A stretch of 64,000 bases of DNA from Xiheibacterium sp038325765 (GTDB lineage Bacteria > Myxococcota_A > Polyangia > Nannocystales > Nannocystaceae): the NCBI GenBank assembly GCA_038325765.1, contig JBBQJI010000027.1, forward strand, positions 33,062 through 97,061, written 5' to 3'. The notes under the pieces are model-generated. The model saw only the letters and a program-made list of their open reading frames with translations, made no database searches and was not told the origin of the DNA. The position numbers and the translations under genes are program-made. Shown in pieces: positions 52,791-61,061 of the stretch (position 1 is its first letter; every line of letters begins with the position of its first letter).

Positions 52791-54221
52791 TCAGCCGAGG
52801 CCGAACTCCTTGATCTTGTACAGCAGCGCCCGGTGGCTGAGATCCAGCAGCCGCGCCGCGTGGGTCCGGTTACCGTCGGTCTGGGCCAAGGCTCGCAGGA
52901 TGAACTCCCGCTCGAGCGCTCGCTGGGCCCGCTTCACCGAGAGGTCGCCGTCGGGCAGCGCCAGCATCACGCCGCCTGTCGCCGCGCGGGCATGACGCAC
53001 GCGCTCCGGCAGATCCGCGACGCAGAGCACCGGCTGCTCGGCCATCACCGCCGCGTGCTCGAGCGTGTTCTCGAGCTCGCGCACGTTGCCCGGCCATCGA
53101 TACGCCAGCAAGAAGGCGAACGCCGCGTCGTCGACCGCGGTGACCTTGGTGCCCAGCCGCCGGTTGAGCGCCGTGATGAAGTGTCCGACGAGCGGCGGGA
53201 TGTCATCCCGACGCTCGCGCAGCGGCGGCACCTCGATCGGCATGACGTTGAGTCGGTAGTAGAGGTCCTGGCGAAAGGTCCCCTCTTCGACCATCAGTGC
53301 GAGATCGCGCGAGGTCGCCGTGACCACGCGCGCGTCGATCTTGATCGATCGCACGTCGCCGACGCGCCGCACCTCTTCTTCTTGCAGCGCGCGCAGCAGC
53401 TTCACCTGCAGCGCGAGCGGCAGCTCGCCGATCTCGTCGAGGAACAGTGTGCCGCCCTTGGCCTCCTCGAACAACCCGCGCTTGTCGGCGGTGGCGTCGG
53501 TGAAGGCGCCGCGCACGTGGCCGAACAGCTCCGACTCGAGCAATGTTTCGGGGATGGCGCCGCAGTTGACCGCCACGAAGGGCCCGCCCGAGCGCGGGCT
53601 GAACCCATGGATCGCGCGGCTGACCAGCTCCTTGCCGACGCCGGACTCGCCGGTGACGAGCACCGCGGTCTTGAACGGCGCGACCTTGCGGACGGTGCGC
53701 GCGATCTGCTGCATCGATGCGCTGCGGATGAGCATGCCGCCCAGCCAGTCGGTGGTGGCGGCGGCGTCGCGGAGCTGCTCGCGCAGGGCGAGATTTTCGC
53801 GCCGCAGGCGCTCGCGCTCCTCGGCCTTGCGCAGGGTCAGCACCACCTCGTCCTGCTTGAAGGGCTTGGCGATGTAGTCGTAGGCGCCCGCATGCATCGC
53901 CTCGAGGGCGAGGTCGATCGAGCCGAAGGCGCTCATCACGATCGCCGTCAGGCCCGGGCGATTGGCCCGGATCCACTCCACGAGGGCCAGCCCGCCCATC
54001 CCCGGCATGCGCACGTCGGAGAGCACCACGTCGACGTCTTCGCGGCCGAGGACCTCGATCGCCGCCTCGGCGCTGGCGGCCTGCAGGACCTGGTACCGCT
54101 CGCGGCCGAGCAACACCTCGAGCATGTGGCGCAGCGCGTCTTCGTCGTCGACGACGAGCACCCGCGAGAATCCGACCGGCTCGCCCGGGACCGGCGCGAC
54201 ATCCTCGACCGAACTCGCCAT
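52791..54221 (-). CDS. Sigma-54-dependent response regulator with a GAFTDA variant loop
   Basis: This 476-residue NtrC-family activator has a receiver domain (residues 20-135; acceptor Asp69 in SDVRMPGM, Lys in KPF), a short helical linker, an AAA+ domain with Walker A GESGVGKE (191-198), sigma-54 contact loop GAFTDA at 238-243 in place of GAFTGA, Walker B GGTLFLDEI, and a Fis-type HTH (NRTHAARLLDLSHRALLYKIKEFGLG). ATG 54221 lies 13 bp from a TACCCT box; the upstream GTG at 54233 is next to that box. No kinase gene is adjacent. It faces the pil genes, so a PilR-like role is possible but unproven. Confidence 0.9.
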   Translation of the reverse strand: MASSVEDVAPVPGEPVGFSRVLVVDDEDALRHMLEVLLGRERYQVLQAASAEAAIEVLGREDVDVVLSDVRMPGMGGLALVEWIRANRPGLTAIVMSAFGSIDLALEAMHAGAYDYIAKPFKQDEVVLTLRKAEERERLRRENLALREQLRDAAATTDWLGGMLIRSASMQQIARTVRKVAPFKTAVLVTGESGVGKELVSRAIHGFSPRSGGPFVAVNCGAIPETLLESELFGHVRGAFTDATADKRGLFEEAKGGTLFLDEIGELPLALQVKLLRALQEEEVRRVGDVRSIKIDARVVTATSRDLALMVEEGTFRQDLYYRLNVMPIEVPPLRERRDDIPPLVGHFITALNRRLGTKVTAVDDAAFAFLLAYRWPGNVRELENTLEHAAVMAEQPVLCVADLPERVRHARAATGGVMLALPDGDLSVKRAQRALEREFILRALAQTDGNRTHAARLLDLSHRALLYKIKEFGLG

Positions 54222-54234
54222 CGCCGTGCGCACG

Positions 54235-54264
54235 AGGGTACCCGAGCCTGGCGCACCACGTCGA
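54235..54264 (-). promoter_or_regulatory. Candidate promoter, TCGACG-N18-TACCCT
   Basis: Read leftward, TCGACG (54264-54259), 18 bp, TACCCT (54240-54235), 13 bp from the ATG at 54221 of the regulator gene. The -35 is one mismatch from the TTGACG form seen at other genes. Confidence 0.4.
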
Positions 54265-54339
54265 TGGCGACACCACCGTCAAGGGCTTGGTACGGTCCGA
54301 GCGTCGCCGCCGGGGTGGGTCCGGCCAAGGAGTTCCCGC

Positions 54340-55824
54340 GTGAGCGCACCCGACGTGATCCTCGCCGTCGATCAGGGCACGACCGGCAGCACCTGCCTGC
54401 TGCTCGACGACTCGATGCGCCTGCTCGCCAGGCACACCCACGAGTTCCCCCAGCACTTCCCCGAGCCCGGTCGCGTCGAGCACGAGCCGGGCGACATCTG
54501 GGACTCGGTGTGCCGCGCGATCGCGGACGTGTTGGATCGGTCGGGCATCGCGACGTCGCGCATCGCCGCGATCGGCATCACCAACCAGCGCGAGACTTCG
54601 CTGGTGTGGCGCCGCGACGATGGCGCGCCGATCCACCGCGCGATCGTGTGGCAAGATCGTCGCACCGCCGACATCTGCGAGGCCCTGGCGAAGGCCGGCC
54701 ACGCCGACGAGGTCCGCAGCACCACCGGTTTGGTGCTCGACCCGTACTTCTCGGCGACCAAGCTCGCGTGGATCCTCGATCACACCGAGGGCGCGCGCGC
54801 GGCGGCCGAGCGCGGCGAGCTCGTCGCCGGCACGGTCGACACCTACCTGCTGTGGCGGATGACCGGTGGCAAGGTGCACGCCACCGAGCCGTCCAACGCC
54901 TCGCGCACGATGCTGTGGCCGCTGGTGGGCGGCGGCTGGTCGCCGCGGATGTGCGAGCTGCTGCGGGTGCCGCAGACGATGCTGCCCGAGGTCCACCCGT
55001 GCACCGCGTCGTTCGGCACCACCGCCGGTGTGCCCGGCCTGCCCGATGGCATCCCGATCCACGGCATCGCCGGCGACCAGCAAGCGGCGCTGTTCGGGCA
55101 GGCGTGCTTTGCCCCCGCCCAGGCCAAGTGCACCTACGGAACCGGCGCGTTCATGGTGATGAACACCGGTCCGCGCATCGTGCCATCGTCCCACGGCCTG
55201 CTGACGTCGGTGGCGTGGCAGATCGGCGAGCAGACCACGTGGTGCCTCGAGGGCTCGTCGTTCATGGCGGGTGCGGTGGTGCAGTGGCTCCGCGATGGAC
55301 TCGGCATCATCGCTGCCGCCGCCGACGTCCAGGCCCTCGCGGCGAGCGTGCCGGACTCGGGTGGAGTCGTCCTCGTGCCGGGGCACGCGGGTCTGGGCGC
55401 CCCACACTGGCGCGCCCACGCCCGCGGGCTCATCCGCGGCATCTCCCGCGGCACCACCAAGGCCCACATCGCCCGCGCGGCGCTCGAGGGCATCGCGCTG
55501 CAGATCGCGGATCTCGCCCTCGCCATGGCCGCCGATCTCGGGCAACCGCTCGACCTGCTCCGGGTCGACGGCGGTGCCGCGGCGAACGACCTCATGATGC
55601 AGCTCCAGTCCGATCTGCTCGGCGTGCCGCTCGATCGCCCGCAGATGCTCGAGGCTACCGGCCTCGGTGCGGCCGCGCTCGCGGGGCTCGGCGTCGGCAT
55701 GTTCCGCGACCTCGACGAGCTCGCCGCCAAGTGGCAGCGCGATCGACGATTCGAGCCCTCGGAGGACCGGAGCGCCTACGACGATCTGCGGGCGCGCTGG
55801 GCCGAAGCTATCGCCTGCGCGTGA
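54340..55824 (+). CDS. glpK: Glycerol kinase (GlpK)
   Basis: GlpK phosphorylates glycerol to glycerol-3-phosphate. The 494-residue FGGY kinase shows the ATP motif DQGTTGSTCLLLD, the substrate region GITNQRETSLVWRR, IVWQDRRTADIC, GIAGDQQAALFGQACF, CTYGTGAFMVMNTG and the GLGAPHWRAHARGLIRGISRGTTKAHIARAALEG block. GTG 54340 follows an AAGGAG ribosome site. It is divergent from the NtrC-like gene and has no glpF, glpD or glpR neighbour. Confidence 0.95.
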   Translation: MSAPDVILAVDQGTTGSTCLLLDDSMRLLARHTHEFPQHFPEPGRVEHEPGDIWDSVCRAIADVLDRSGIATSRIAAIGITNQRETSLVWRRDDGAPIHRAIVWQDRRTADICEALAKAGHADEVRSTTGLVLDPYFSATKLAWILDHTEGARAAAERGELVAGTVDTYLLWRMTGGKVHATEPSNASRTMLWPLVGGGWSPRMCELLRVPQTMLPEVHPCTASFGTTAGVPGLPDGIPIHGIAGDQQAALFGQACFAPAQAKCTYGTGAFMVMNTGPRIVPSSHGLLTSVAWQIGEQTTWCLEGSSFMAGAVVQWLRDGLGIIAAAADVQALAASVPDSGGVVLVPGHAGLGAPHWRAHARGLIRGISRGTTKAHIARAALEGIALQIADLALAMAADLGQPLDLLRVDGGAAANDLMMQLQSDLLGVPLDRPQMLEATGLGAAALAGLGVGMFRDLDELAAKWQRDRRFEPSEDRSAYDDLRARWAEAIACA

Positions 55825-55849
55825 AGCCCGGCTGGTCCCGGCGACCCGA

Positions 55850-56278
55850 TCAGCGCCGGCGCCCCATCGTCACGATCACGGGCAGCGGATCGGTGCACAT
55901 CCACTGCTGCGGTTCGACGAGTCCCAGGCCGCCGAGCCACGCCATGCGATCGGCGGCGTCGCGGCGCATCGGCCCCCGACGCCACGGCCGCAGCGTGATC
56001 CATCCCGCCGCCGCGGCGATCCATGCGACGTCGACGACGACCTCGATGCCGCGATCCTCGAGCTTGTGGGCAACGGCCGGGCGCACGTGTAGGGGACCGA
56101 CGTGCGCGAGCATCGTGATCGCGTCGGCGGCCGGCGGTGGCACCGCGGCGAGCAATCGCGAGAGGGCGCCCGGCGGAGGCGTGCGGAGTTCGACCCACGC
56201 GCCGCCGCCCGCGAGCAGCTCGGGGAGCCAGTCGCCCAGCGGCGCACACGACAGATGATCCTCGAACCACGACGGCAC
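55850..56278 (-). CDS. Hypothetical protein (142 aa), convergent with glpK
   Basis: The product is soluble-looking with Trp- and Pro-rich segments (WFEDHLSCAPLGDWLPELLAGG; WIAAAAGWITLRPWRRGPMRRD; VEPQQWMCTDPLPVIVTMG). It starts with GTG and is divergent from the PEP-synthase-like gene, 27 bp apart. I do not recognise a family. It is accepted because it fills the gap between two confident genes with normal codon use, but a chance open frame cannot be excluded in this GC-rich DNA. Confidence 0.55.
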   Translation of the reverse strand: MPSWFEDHLSCAPLGDWLPELLAGGGAWVELRTPPPGALSRLLAAVPPPAADAITMLAHVGPLHVRPAVAHKLEDRGIEVVVDVAWIAAAAGWITLRPWRRGPMRRDAADRMAWLGGLGLVEPQQWMCTDPLPVIVTMGRRR

Positions 56279-56305
56279 GCCGCGGTTTATCTACCATTCG
56301 CAGCG

Positions 56306-58264
56306 ATGCCGCTGTCGCGCCTGATCGACGGAGCCCACCCTTTGATGGCACCCAAGGCCGCCGGGCTGGCGCGCGCCGCCGCGGCCGGCCTGCCGGTGCC
56401 CGATGGCGTCACTTTTCCGCTCGCCGAGCTCGCGCTCCACCTGGGCGATCCGCGGCTGGGCCGCCTGCTCGCAGCGGGGCCGGTGATCGTCCGCTCTGCC
56501 CTCGCCTTCGAAGACCGCGAGGGCCACAGCGGCGCCGGGCTCGGGATCTCGGTGGGCGGCGTGCGCGACCTCGACGGGGTTCGCGAGGCCGTCGCCGCGA
56601 TCGACCTCGCCCGCCGCGAGTACGTCGCGCCCGCCGACGCGGGCGTCGACGACCACGTGATCGTGCAGCACGAGGTCGCCGCCGCCGCGCGCGTCGTCGT
56701 CGCCTGCGAGCCGGCGCCTGACGAGCTCCCGGCGCGCAACGACCTCCCGGCGCGTGACGACCTCCCGCAGCGCGACTACCTGGAGGAGTACGACGGATCG
56801 ATCGACGCCTTCGCCGGCGCCCAGGCGCCGCGCTACACGGGACCGGCCGCGGCCTGGGCTTCACCCGCAGCCGAGGCGACCGCGGCGGTGCTGGCCCGCG
56901 TCCGCGCGAGCTTCGGCATGCCCGCGCACGGTCTCGACGTCGAACTCGTCGTCGATCACGACGGCGACGTGCAGCTCGTGCAGGTCCGCCCCCTCGGCGC
57001 GCCGCTGCACCCTGGGTGGCCCGCGTTCGTGGCGGCGGTGCGGCGGCACGGCGACGAGATCCCGACGCAGGGCACGCTGGTGCTCGACGTCGAACACAAC
57101 CCCGACCCGCTGTCGTTCGCCCACGCATGGCTGGTGCGCTGGCTCGCCGTCCAGCGCCCGCAGACCGGCGGCCTGGTCCCGCTCGGTGGCTGGCTGTACA
57201 CGCGGGTGCTGATCCGGGATCTGGATCTGGCTCCGGATCCGGCTCCGGATCCGGCTCGGGATCCGGCTCGGGATCCGGCCGACACCATCGCGGCCGGCGA
57301 ACGCGACGGTCCGCGGGCGGCGCTGCACCGGCTGCAACGCGTCGAGCTGCCGGCGGCGCGCCGACGGCTCGATGCGATCGCGGCGGCGAGCGCCACGGCC
57401 GACGCCGACGGCCTCACGGAGCTGTTCGCGCACGCGCTCGCCGCGTTCGTGGCGATGATCGACGTCTACGTGACCGTGCTGATCCCCGCAGGGCGTCACC
57501 ACCGCGCGCTCGTCCCCGACACCGCCGACCCGCTGTGTCTGCGCGGCCGCGGCGACATGCTCGACGTCCTGCCGCTGGCGTGGGATGTCGCCGCGCCGAC
57601 GCTCGGTGAGCGACTGCCCGAGTCCGGCGAAGGCGTCGTGCCCGACGACGATGGGGCAGCGGCGACGTTGCTGCGCGAGTGGGACGACCACCTCTTCGCC
57701 CTCGGGCTCGCCCCGGTGCGGGCGGTCTACAACCGCGCCGCCGTGCTGAGCGGCCTGGGTGACGACGTCTTCCACCTCGCGCCGGACGAGTGCGTCGACG
57801 CGGCGCGGGGGCGCATCGACATCGCCGCGATCACCAGCCGCATCCGCGAACGAACCGCGGCGCGCACGGAGGCCGCGGAGCTGCATCCGCCGGGACGCAT
57901 CGTCGACGGCGAGCCGGCGGGTGTCGTCCGCCAGTGGCTGCGCGGGCTGCCGATCGGCCCGTCGATGCGGGGCCCGATCGCGCAGCGCACTGGCCTGCAG
58001 CACCTGCGGGCCGAGCCCCCGGCACCCACCGACATCGTAGTGTTGCCGGCTCTCACCGCACCGGCCGCAGTGGTCCTGCACCAGCTCGGTGTGCGCGCGA
58101 TCTGCTGCGAGCACGGCGGCGCCATGAGTCACGCCGCGCTCATCGCCCGCGAGCTGCAGCTCTCGGCTCTGCTCGGCTGCCGCGGCTGCACGACGCTCGC
58201 CGATGGCACCTTGGTCGAGCTCGACACCCATCGCGGAGCGCTCCGCGTGATGCCAACCCGCTGA
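56306..58264 (+). CDS. PEP-synthase / rifampin-phosphotransferase-like protein
   Basis: This 652-residue protein has an N-terminal ATP-grasp region of the PPDK/PEP-synthase type (about 1-235: VIVRSALAFEDREGHSGAGLG; HGLDVELVVDHDGDVQLVQVRPL), a helical middle (about 240-570) with a low-complexity PDPA repeat, and a C-terminal PEP-utilising mobile domain with swivelling His609 in CEHGGAMSHAALIAREL. This three-part order matches rifampin phosphotransferases, but it is shorter (about 865 in known ones) and lacks the PPDK PEP-binding barrel. So it is likely an ATP-dependent dikinase of unknown substrate. TACCAT lies 8 bp before the ATG. Confidence 0.75.
   Translation: MPLSRLIDGAHPLMAPKAAGLARAAAAGLPVPDGVTFPLAELALHLGDPRLGRLLAAGPVIVRSALAFEDREGHSGAGLGISVGGVRDLDGVREAVAAIDLARREYVAPADAGVDDHVIVQHEVAAAARVVVACEPAPDELPARNDLPARDDLPQRDYLEEYDGSIDAFAGAQAPRYTGPAAAWASPAAEATAAVLARVRASFGMPAHGLDVELVVDHDGDVQLVQVRPLGAPLHPGWPAFVAAVRRHGDEIPTQGTLVLDVEHNPDPLSFAHAWLVRWLAVQRPQTGGLVPLGGWLYTRVLIRDLDLAPDPAPDPARDPARDPADTIAAGERDGPRAALHRLQRVELPAARRRLDAIAAASATADADGLTELFAHALAAFVAMIDVYVTVLIPAGRHHRALVPDTADPLCLRGRGDMLDVLPLAWDVAAPTLGERLPESGEGVVPDDDGAAATLLREWDDHLFALGLAPVRAVYNRAAVLSGLGDDVFHLAPDECVDAARGRIDIAAITSRIRERTAARTEAAELHPPGRIVDGEPAGVVRQWLRGLPIGPSMRGPIAQRTGLQHLRAEPPAPTDIVVLPALTAPAAVVLHQLGVRAICCEHGGAMSHAALIARELQLSALLGCRGCTTLADGTLVELDTHRGALRVMPTR
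57229..57279 (+). repeat. 12-bp tandem repeat in the PEP-synthase-like gene
   Basis: About four copies of GGCTCCGGATCC (with GGCTCGGGATCC variants) code for PDPA/RDPA units between the ATP-grasp and helical parts. The unit preserves frame. Confidence 0.85.
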
Positions 58265-58321
58265 GCGGCCGGCGCCGAACAAGCGCGAGACGGGTGCAGA
58301 TCGCGGGCGTCCGCGCGGGCG

Positions 58322-58720
58322 CTAGATCACATCTTCGGAGACACCCGAGCCCGGACGCGCCGGCGTCTTGGTGCCCTGGGGCGCGGCCGCGGCGGGCTTG
58401 GCCGGCGTCGCGCGGCGAGGGAGCGGCGGCGCGCCCTCGGGACGCTCGCCGTTGATCCGCTTGCGCAGCTCCTTGCCGACCTTGAAAAACGGCAGGCGCT
58501 TGGGCGCGACGTGCACGGTGTCGCCGGTCCGCGGGTTGCGACCCTCGTACGACTTGTACTGCCGCACCGTGAAGCTACCGAAGCCGCGGATCTCGATGCC
58601 TTCGTCGCGACGCAGCGCGTCGACCATCGACTCGAAGATCGTGTTGATCACCAGCTCAGCCCGCCCCTTGGTGAGGTTGGCTTCCTGCGCGACGAGCTCG
58701 ATGAGTTCGGATTTCGTCAC
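58322..58720 (-). CDS. ihfA: HU/IHF-family DNA-binding protein with a basic Pro/Ala tail
   Basis: The 132-residue protein has the HU/IHF fold: MTKSELIELVAQEANLTKGRAELVINTIF, IEIRGFGSFTVRQYKSYEGRNPRTGDTVHVAPKRLPFFKVGKELR. GRNPRTGD is the DNA-intercalating beta-arm tip, and the helix length is closer to IHF than HU. A 40-residue basic tail (LPRRATPAKPAAAAPQGTKTPARP) follows, resembling eukaryotic H1-like extensions. Start is GTG. IHF subunit alpha or beta is not decidable. A promoter-like pair lies upstream. Confidence 0.88.
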   Translation of the reverse strand: MTKSELIELVAQEANLTKGRAELVINTIFESMVDALRRDEGIEIRGFGSFTVRQYKSYEGRNPRTGDTVHVAPKRLPFFKVGKELRKRINGERPEGAPPLPRRATPAKPAAAAPQGTKTPARPGSGVSEDVI

Positions 58721-58758
58721 GGCGCGGTCCCGGCCCCCGGGTCATCTTGGGGCCTCCG

Positions 58759-58788
58759 ATGGTAGGTGGAAAAACCCAGCGATATCAA
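58759..58788 (-). promoter_or_regulatory. Candidate promoter, TTGATA-N18-TACCAT
   Basis: Read leftward, TTGATA (58788-58783), 18 bp, TACCAT (58764-58759). The TSS would be about 32 bp upstream of the IHF GTG. It overlaps the last codons of the upstream gene. Confidence 0.45.
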
Positions 58789-59687
58789 GGGGGACCCCCA
58801 ACGCTCGTCACGGGCAGGGTCGTCAGGGGCACCGTGGCGCGGCGGTAGCCGGGCACGAACGGGTAGCGCCGGCAATCGTGGCGCGCGTGGAAGTCGACGA
58901 TGTCGGCCCACGCGACCGCGCCATCACGCAGTTGCTGCACCAGCGTGGCCGCGTCGAGCGCCGCGCAAGTCTCGACGTGGGGCTGGGGTCGGTGCGCGTT
59001 CGCGGTGACATCGTCGTACCCCAGCGCCCGCGGCGGGAGCTGACTGGCGAGGCGGTGCCCGAGCGCGTCGAGCTCGAGCACCTCGACCCGATCGAGACGG
59101 AGCGCACCACCGCCCGCGCACACCACGATGTCTGCGACCTCGCCGACCTGCAGCGCCACCGCGTTGTGCATCCGCGAGCCGCGGACCTGGCATCGTCCGC
59201 GCTCCGCCGACGACACCTTCGCGAGGTACGCCACCTCGGTGCGACCGATGTTCTCGATCCGCGCGATCGAGTGGCTCGCCGACACCGACGCGCCGTGTTG
59301 TTGGTAGAGCACCTTCTCGACCACCGCGGTGATCTTCAGATGCGCCGAACTCCAGCTCTTGCCGACACCGAGCACCGTCGGCGCATCGAGTTCGACGACG
59401 TGGAGGCGCGGTGCTGCCAGCGACGCCATCGATGGCGCGGCGATCCCATACTCCGCAGCCACATCGGCGACGACGCGCTCGAACGTCGCGTCGCCGGCCT
59501 CGAGCTCGGCGCGCTGTTCGGCGACGGTGACCCGCGTCACGCCTGCGCTCTGTTCTCTCGAGCGGATCTCGGCGACGCGCGCGGCCGACTCGCGCGTGAG
59601 CTTGCCCGAGAACCACAGCCCGATCGCGACGACGACGACGAGGGCGATCGACGCGGCGATGCGCTGCACGGGCACGGCAACGATCAT
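58785..59687 (-). CDS. Membrane-anchored protein of unknown function (300 aa)
   Basis: It starts with one N-terminal membrane helix (RIAASIALVVVVAIGLWFSG) followed by a helical segment (about 25-80) and a beta-rich periplasmic domain with cysteines (RCQVRG, VVCAGGG, ETCAALD, HDCRRYPF). No known family is recognised. It overlaps the stop of the next gene upstream by ATGA, so the two are co-translated, and its own stop sits at the -35 box of the IHF promoter. Confidence 0.65.
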   Translation of the reverse strand: MIVAVPVQRIAASIALVVVVAIGLWFSGKLTRESAARVAEIRSREQSAGVTRVTVAEQRAELEAGDATFERVVADVAAEYGIAAPSMASLAAPRLHVVELDAPTVLGVGKSWSSAHLKITAVVEKVLYQQHGASVSASHSIARIENIGRTEVAYLAKVSSAERGRCQVRGSRMHNAVALQVGEVADIVVCAGGGALRLDRVEVLELDALGHRLASQLPPRALGYDDVTANAHRPQPHVETCAALDAATLVQQLRDGAVAWADIVDFHARHDCRRYPFVPGYRRATVPLTTLPVTSVGGPP

Positions 59688-60328
59688 CGCACGGTCGGCG
59701 CGCCGCCATCACCCGCGCCGCCATCACCCGCGCCGCCATCACCCGCGCCACCATCACCCGCGCCGCCATCACTGGACTTGCGCAGTAGGGCGTCGAGATC
59801 GACGGGATCGCACTCGGCGATCGCCGCGAGCCAGGATCGGGCGAGACGGGCGTCGGGTGGCCACGGCTGGGCGGCCCACCACGCCGCCGAAGCAGGCCAA
59901 CGCTCGCCGAGCGCTCCCTGCAACGCCGCGGGGCCGAGCCGGCCCGCGCGGATCCGGGCGAGATCGCCGAGCAGACGATGGAGCTCGGCCCACAGCGGCA
60001 CAGCCGCGAGGCCCGCCGCCCGCCATCTGTCCCGCACCCCGGGTCCCAGCGCGAGGCATGATCGGCCTCGGGCTTCGAGCGTCGCCCGCGGTGCGAGCTG
60101 TCCCTCCCGTAGCGCGCCCGGCCACCGCGCGGCGAGCTGGCGGAGCCCCGCCGCCCGGCTCACCCCCTCCCCTTGCGCGATCAAGCCCAGCAATCCCGTG
60201 TACTTCTCTACCAGCTGGGCGCACTCGCCCGCGTCGAGCGAGCCCGACCAGAACGCGCCGGGGCGTGGCCACAGCGCGGTGGGCTCCCACAGGACGGCAC
60301 ACGGCGACTCTCGGGGCAGAGCCGACAC
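59684..60328 (-). CDS. Hypothetical protein with a C-terminal GGAGD repeat (214 aa)
   Basis: This Ala/Trp/Leu-rich helical protein (ALWPRPGAFWSGSLDAGECAQLVEKYTGLLG; AAWWAAQPWPPDARLARSWLAAIAECD) ends in five GGAGD units. No signal peptide or membrane segment is seen. The frame is open to 60466, but that would overlap the divergent ECF sigma start; GTG 60328 leaves a 115-bp promoter gap and is preferred. No family is recognised. Confidence 0.5.
   Translation of the reverse strand: MSALPRESPCAVLWEPTALWPRPGAFWSGSLDAGECAQLVEKYTGLLGLIAQGEGVSRAAGLRQLAARWPGALREGQLAPRATLEARGRSCLALGPGVRDRWRAAGLAAVPLWAELHRLLGDLARIRAGRLGPAALQGALGERWPASAAWWAAQPWPPDARLARSWLAAIAECDPVDLDALLRKSSDGGAGDGGAGDGGAGDGGAGDGGAPTVR
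59699..59772 (-). repeat. 15-bp tandem repeat encoding GGAGD units
   Basis: Five copies of GCCGCCATCACCCGC (one substitution) read on the minus strand give repeated GGAGD at the protein's C-terminus. Confidence 0.85.
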
Positions 60329-60387
60329 TGTGGACTCCGACGATCCTCTTTTCAAAGGGGGGGCGTCGTGGAAAGCTGGGGTCGCCC

Positions 60388-60412
60388 GGAAAACTTCGGC
60401 AAAGGGTTGTCC
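60388..60412 (+). promoter_or_regulatory. Candidate ECF-type promoter, GGAAAACTT...GTCC
   Basis: GGAAAACTT (60388-60396) resembles the ECF -35 GGAACTT and is followed after 12 bp by GTCC (60409-60412), like the ECF -10 GTC/CGTC. It lies 31 bp upstream of the ECF sigma start and could allow self-activation. The match is weak. Confidence 0.25.
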
Positions 60413-60443
60413 TACAGTGCAGGAAGGCCGCTCCGAATCCTCG

Positions 60444-61052
60444 ATGCTCGAGCACGTCGAGAACATTGCGATTGCTCACGCAGAGGCGCCCGACGTCACT
60501 GCGACGGAGTCGGGCACGTTCCTGACCCCGGAAGAGCGTCTGCTCGTCGCCCGCGCGCGCGTGGGTGAGCACCGCGCGCTCCGCCAGATCTACTCGACCT
60601 ACCAAGGCCAGGTCCGCGCCCACCTGTATCGGCTGCTCGGACAAGACGCCGAGATCGACGACCTCACCCAGATCGTGTTCGCGCGGGCGTTCAACGCCCT
60701 CGACAAGTTCCAGGGCAACTCCACGCTCGGCACCTGGCTGTACCGCATCACCGCGAACACGACCCACAACCTCCTGCGCCAGCGGTTCCGACGCGAGCGC
60801 GTGAAGACAGCCCTCAACTGGTTCAACTCGAGCCGCACCGCGAACCACGGCTCGACCCGCATCGAAGCCCGCGACGAAGCCCACCGGATCCTGCAGCAGC
60901 TCCGTCCCGACCTCCGCGAGGTCTTCGTCCTCTATCACTACGAGGGGCTCACGCTCCAAGAGATCAGCGAGATCCTGGAGAAGCCGATCAGCACGATCGG
61001 GGATCGCCTCACCCGCGCGCGCAAGCAGCTACGCGACCTGGTCGTCGCCTGA
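60444..61052 (+). CDS. ECF-family RNA polymerase sigma factor
   Basis: The 202-residue protein has region 2 (LRQIYSTYQGQVRAHLYRLLG, IDDLTQIVFARAFNALDKFQGNS, LGTWLYRITANTTHNLLRQRFRR) and region 4 (LRPDLREVFVLYHYEGLTLQEISEILEKPISTIGDRLTRARKQL). The linker has an extra 25 or so residues, NWFNSSRTANHGSTR, unlike short ECFs. It is followed 9 bp later by a FecR-domain membrane protein, its likely regulator. Its ATG lies downstream of a candidate ECF promoter. Confidence 0.93.
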   Translation: MLEHVENIAIAHAEAPDVTATESGTFLTPEERLLVARARVGEHRALRQIYSTYQGQVRAHLYRLLGQDAEIDDLTQIVFARAFNALDKFQGNSTLGTWLYRITANTTHNLLRQRFRRERVKTALNWFNSSRTANHGSTRIEARDEAHRILQQLRPDLREVFVLYHYEGLTLQEISEILEKPISTIGDRLTRARKQLRDLVVA

Positions 61053-61061
61053 GTCAGCCCC

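Noticed and set aside
59684..60466. Longer start for the GGAGD-repeat protein
   Set aside because: It would overlap the divergent ECF sigma gene and its candidate promoter, and the added residues are atypical.
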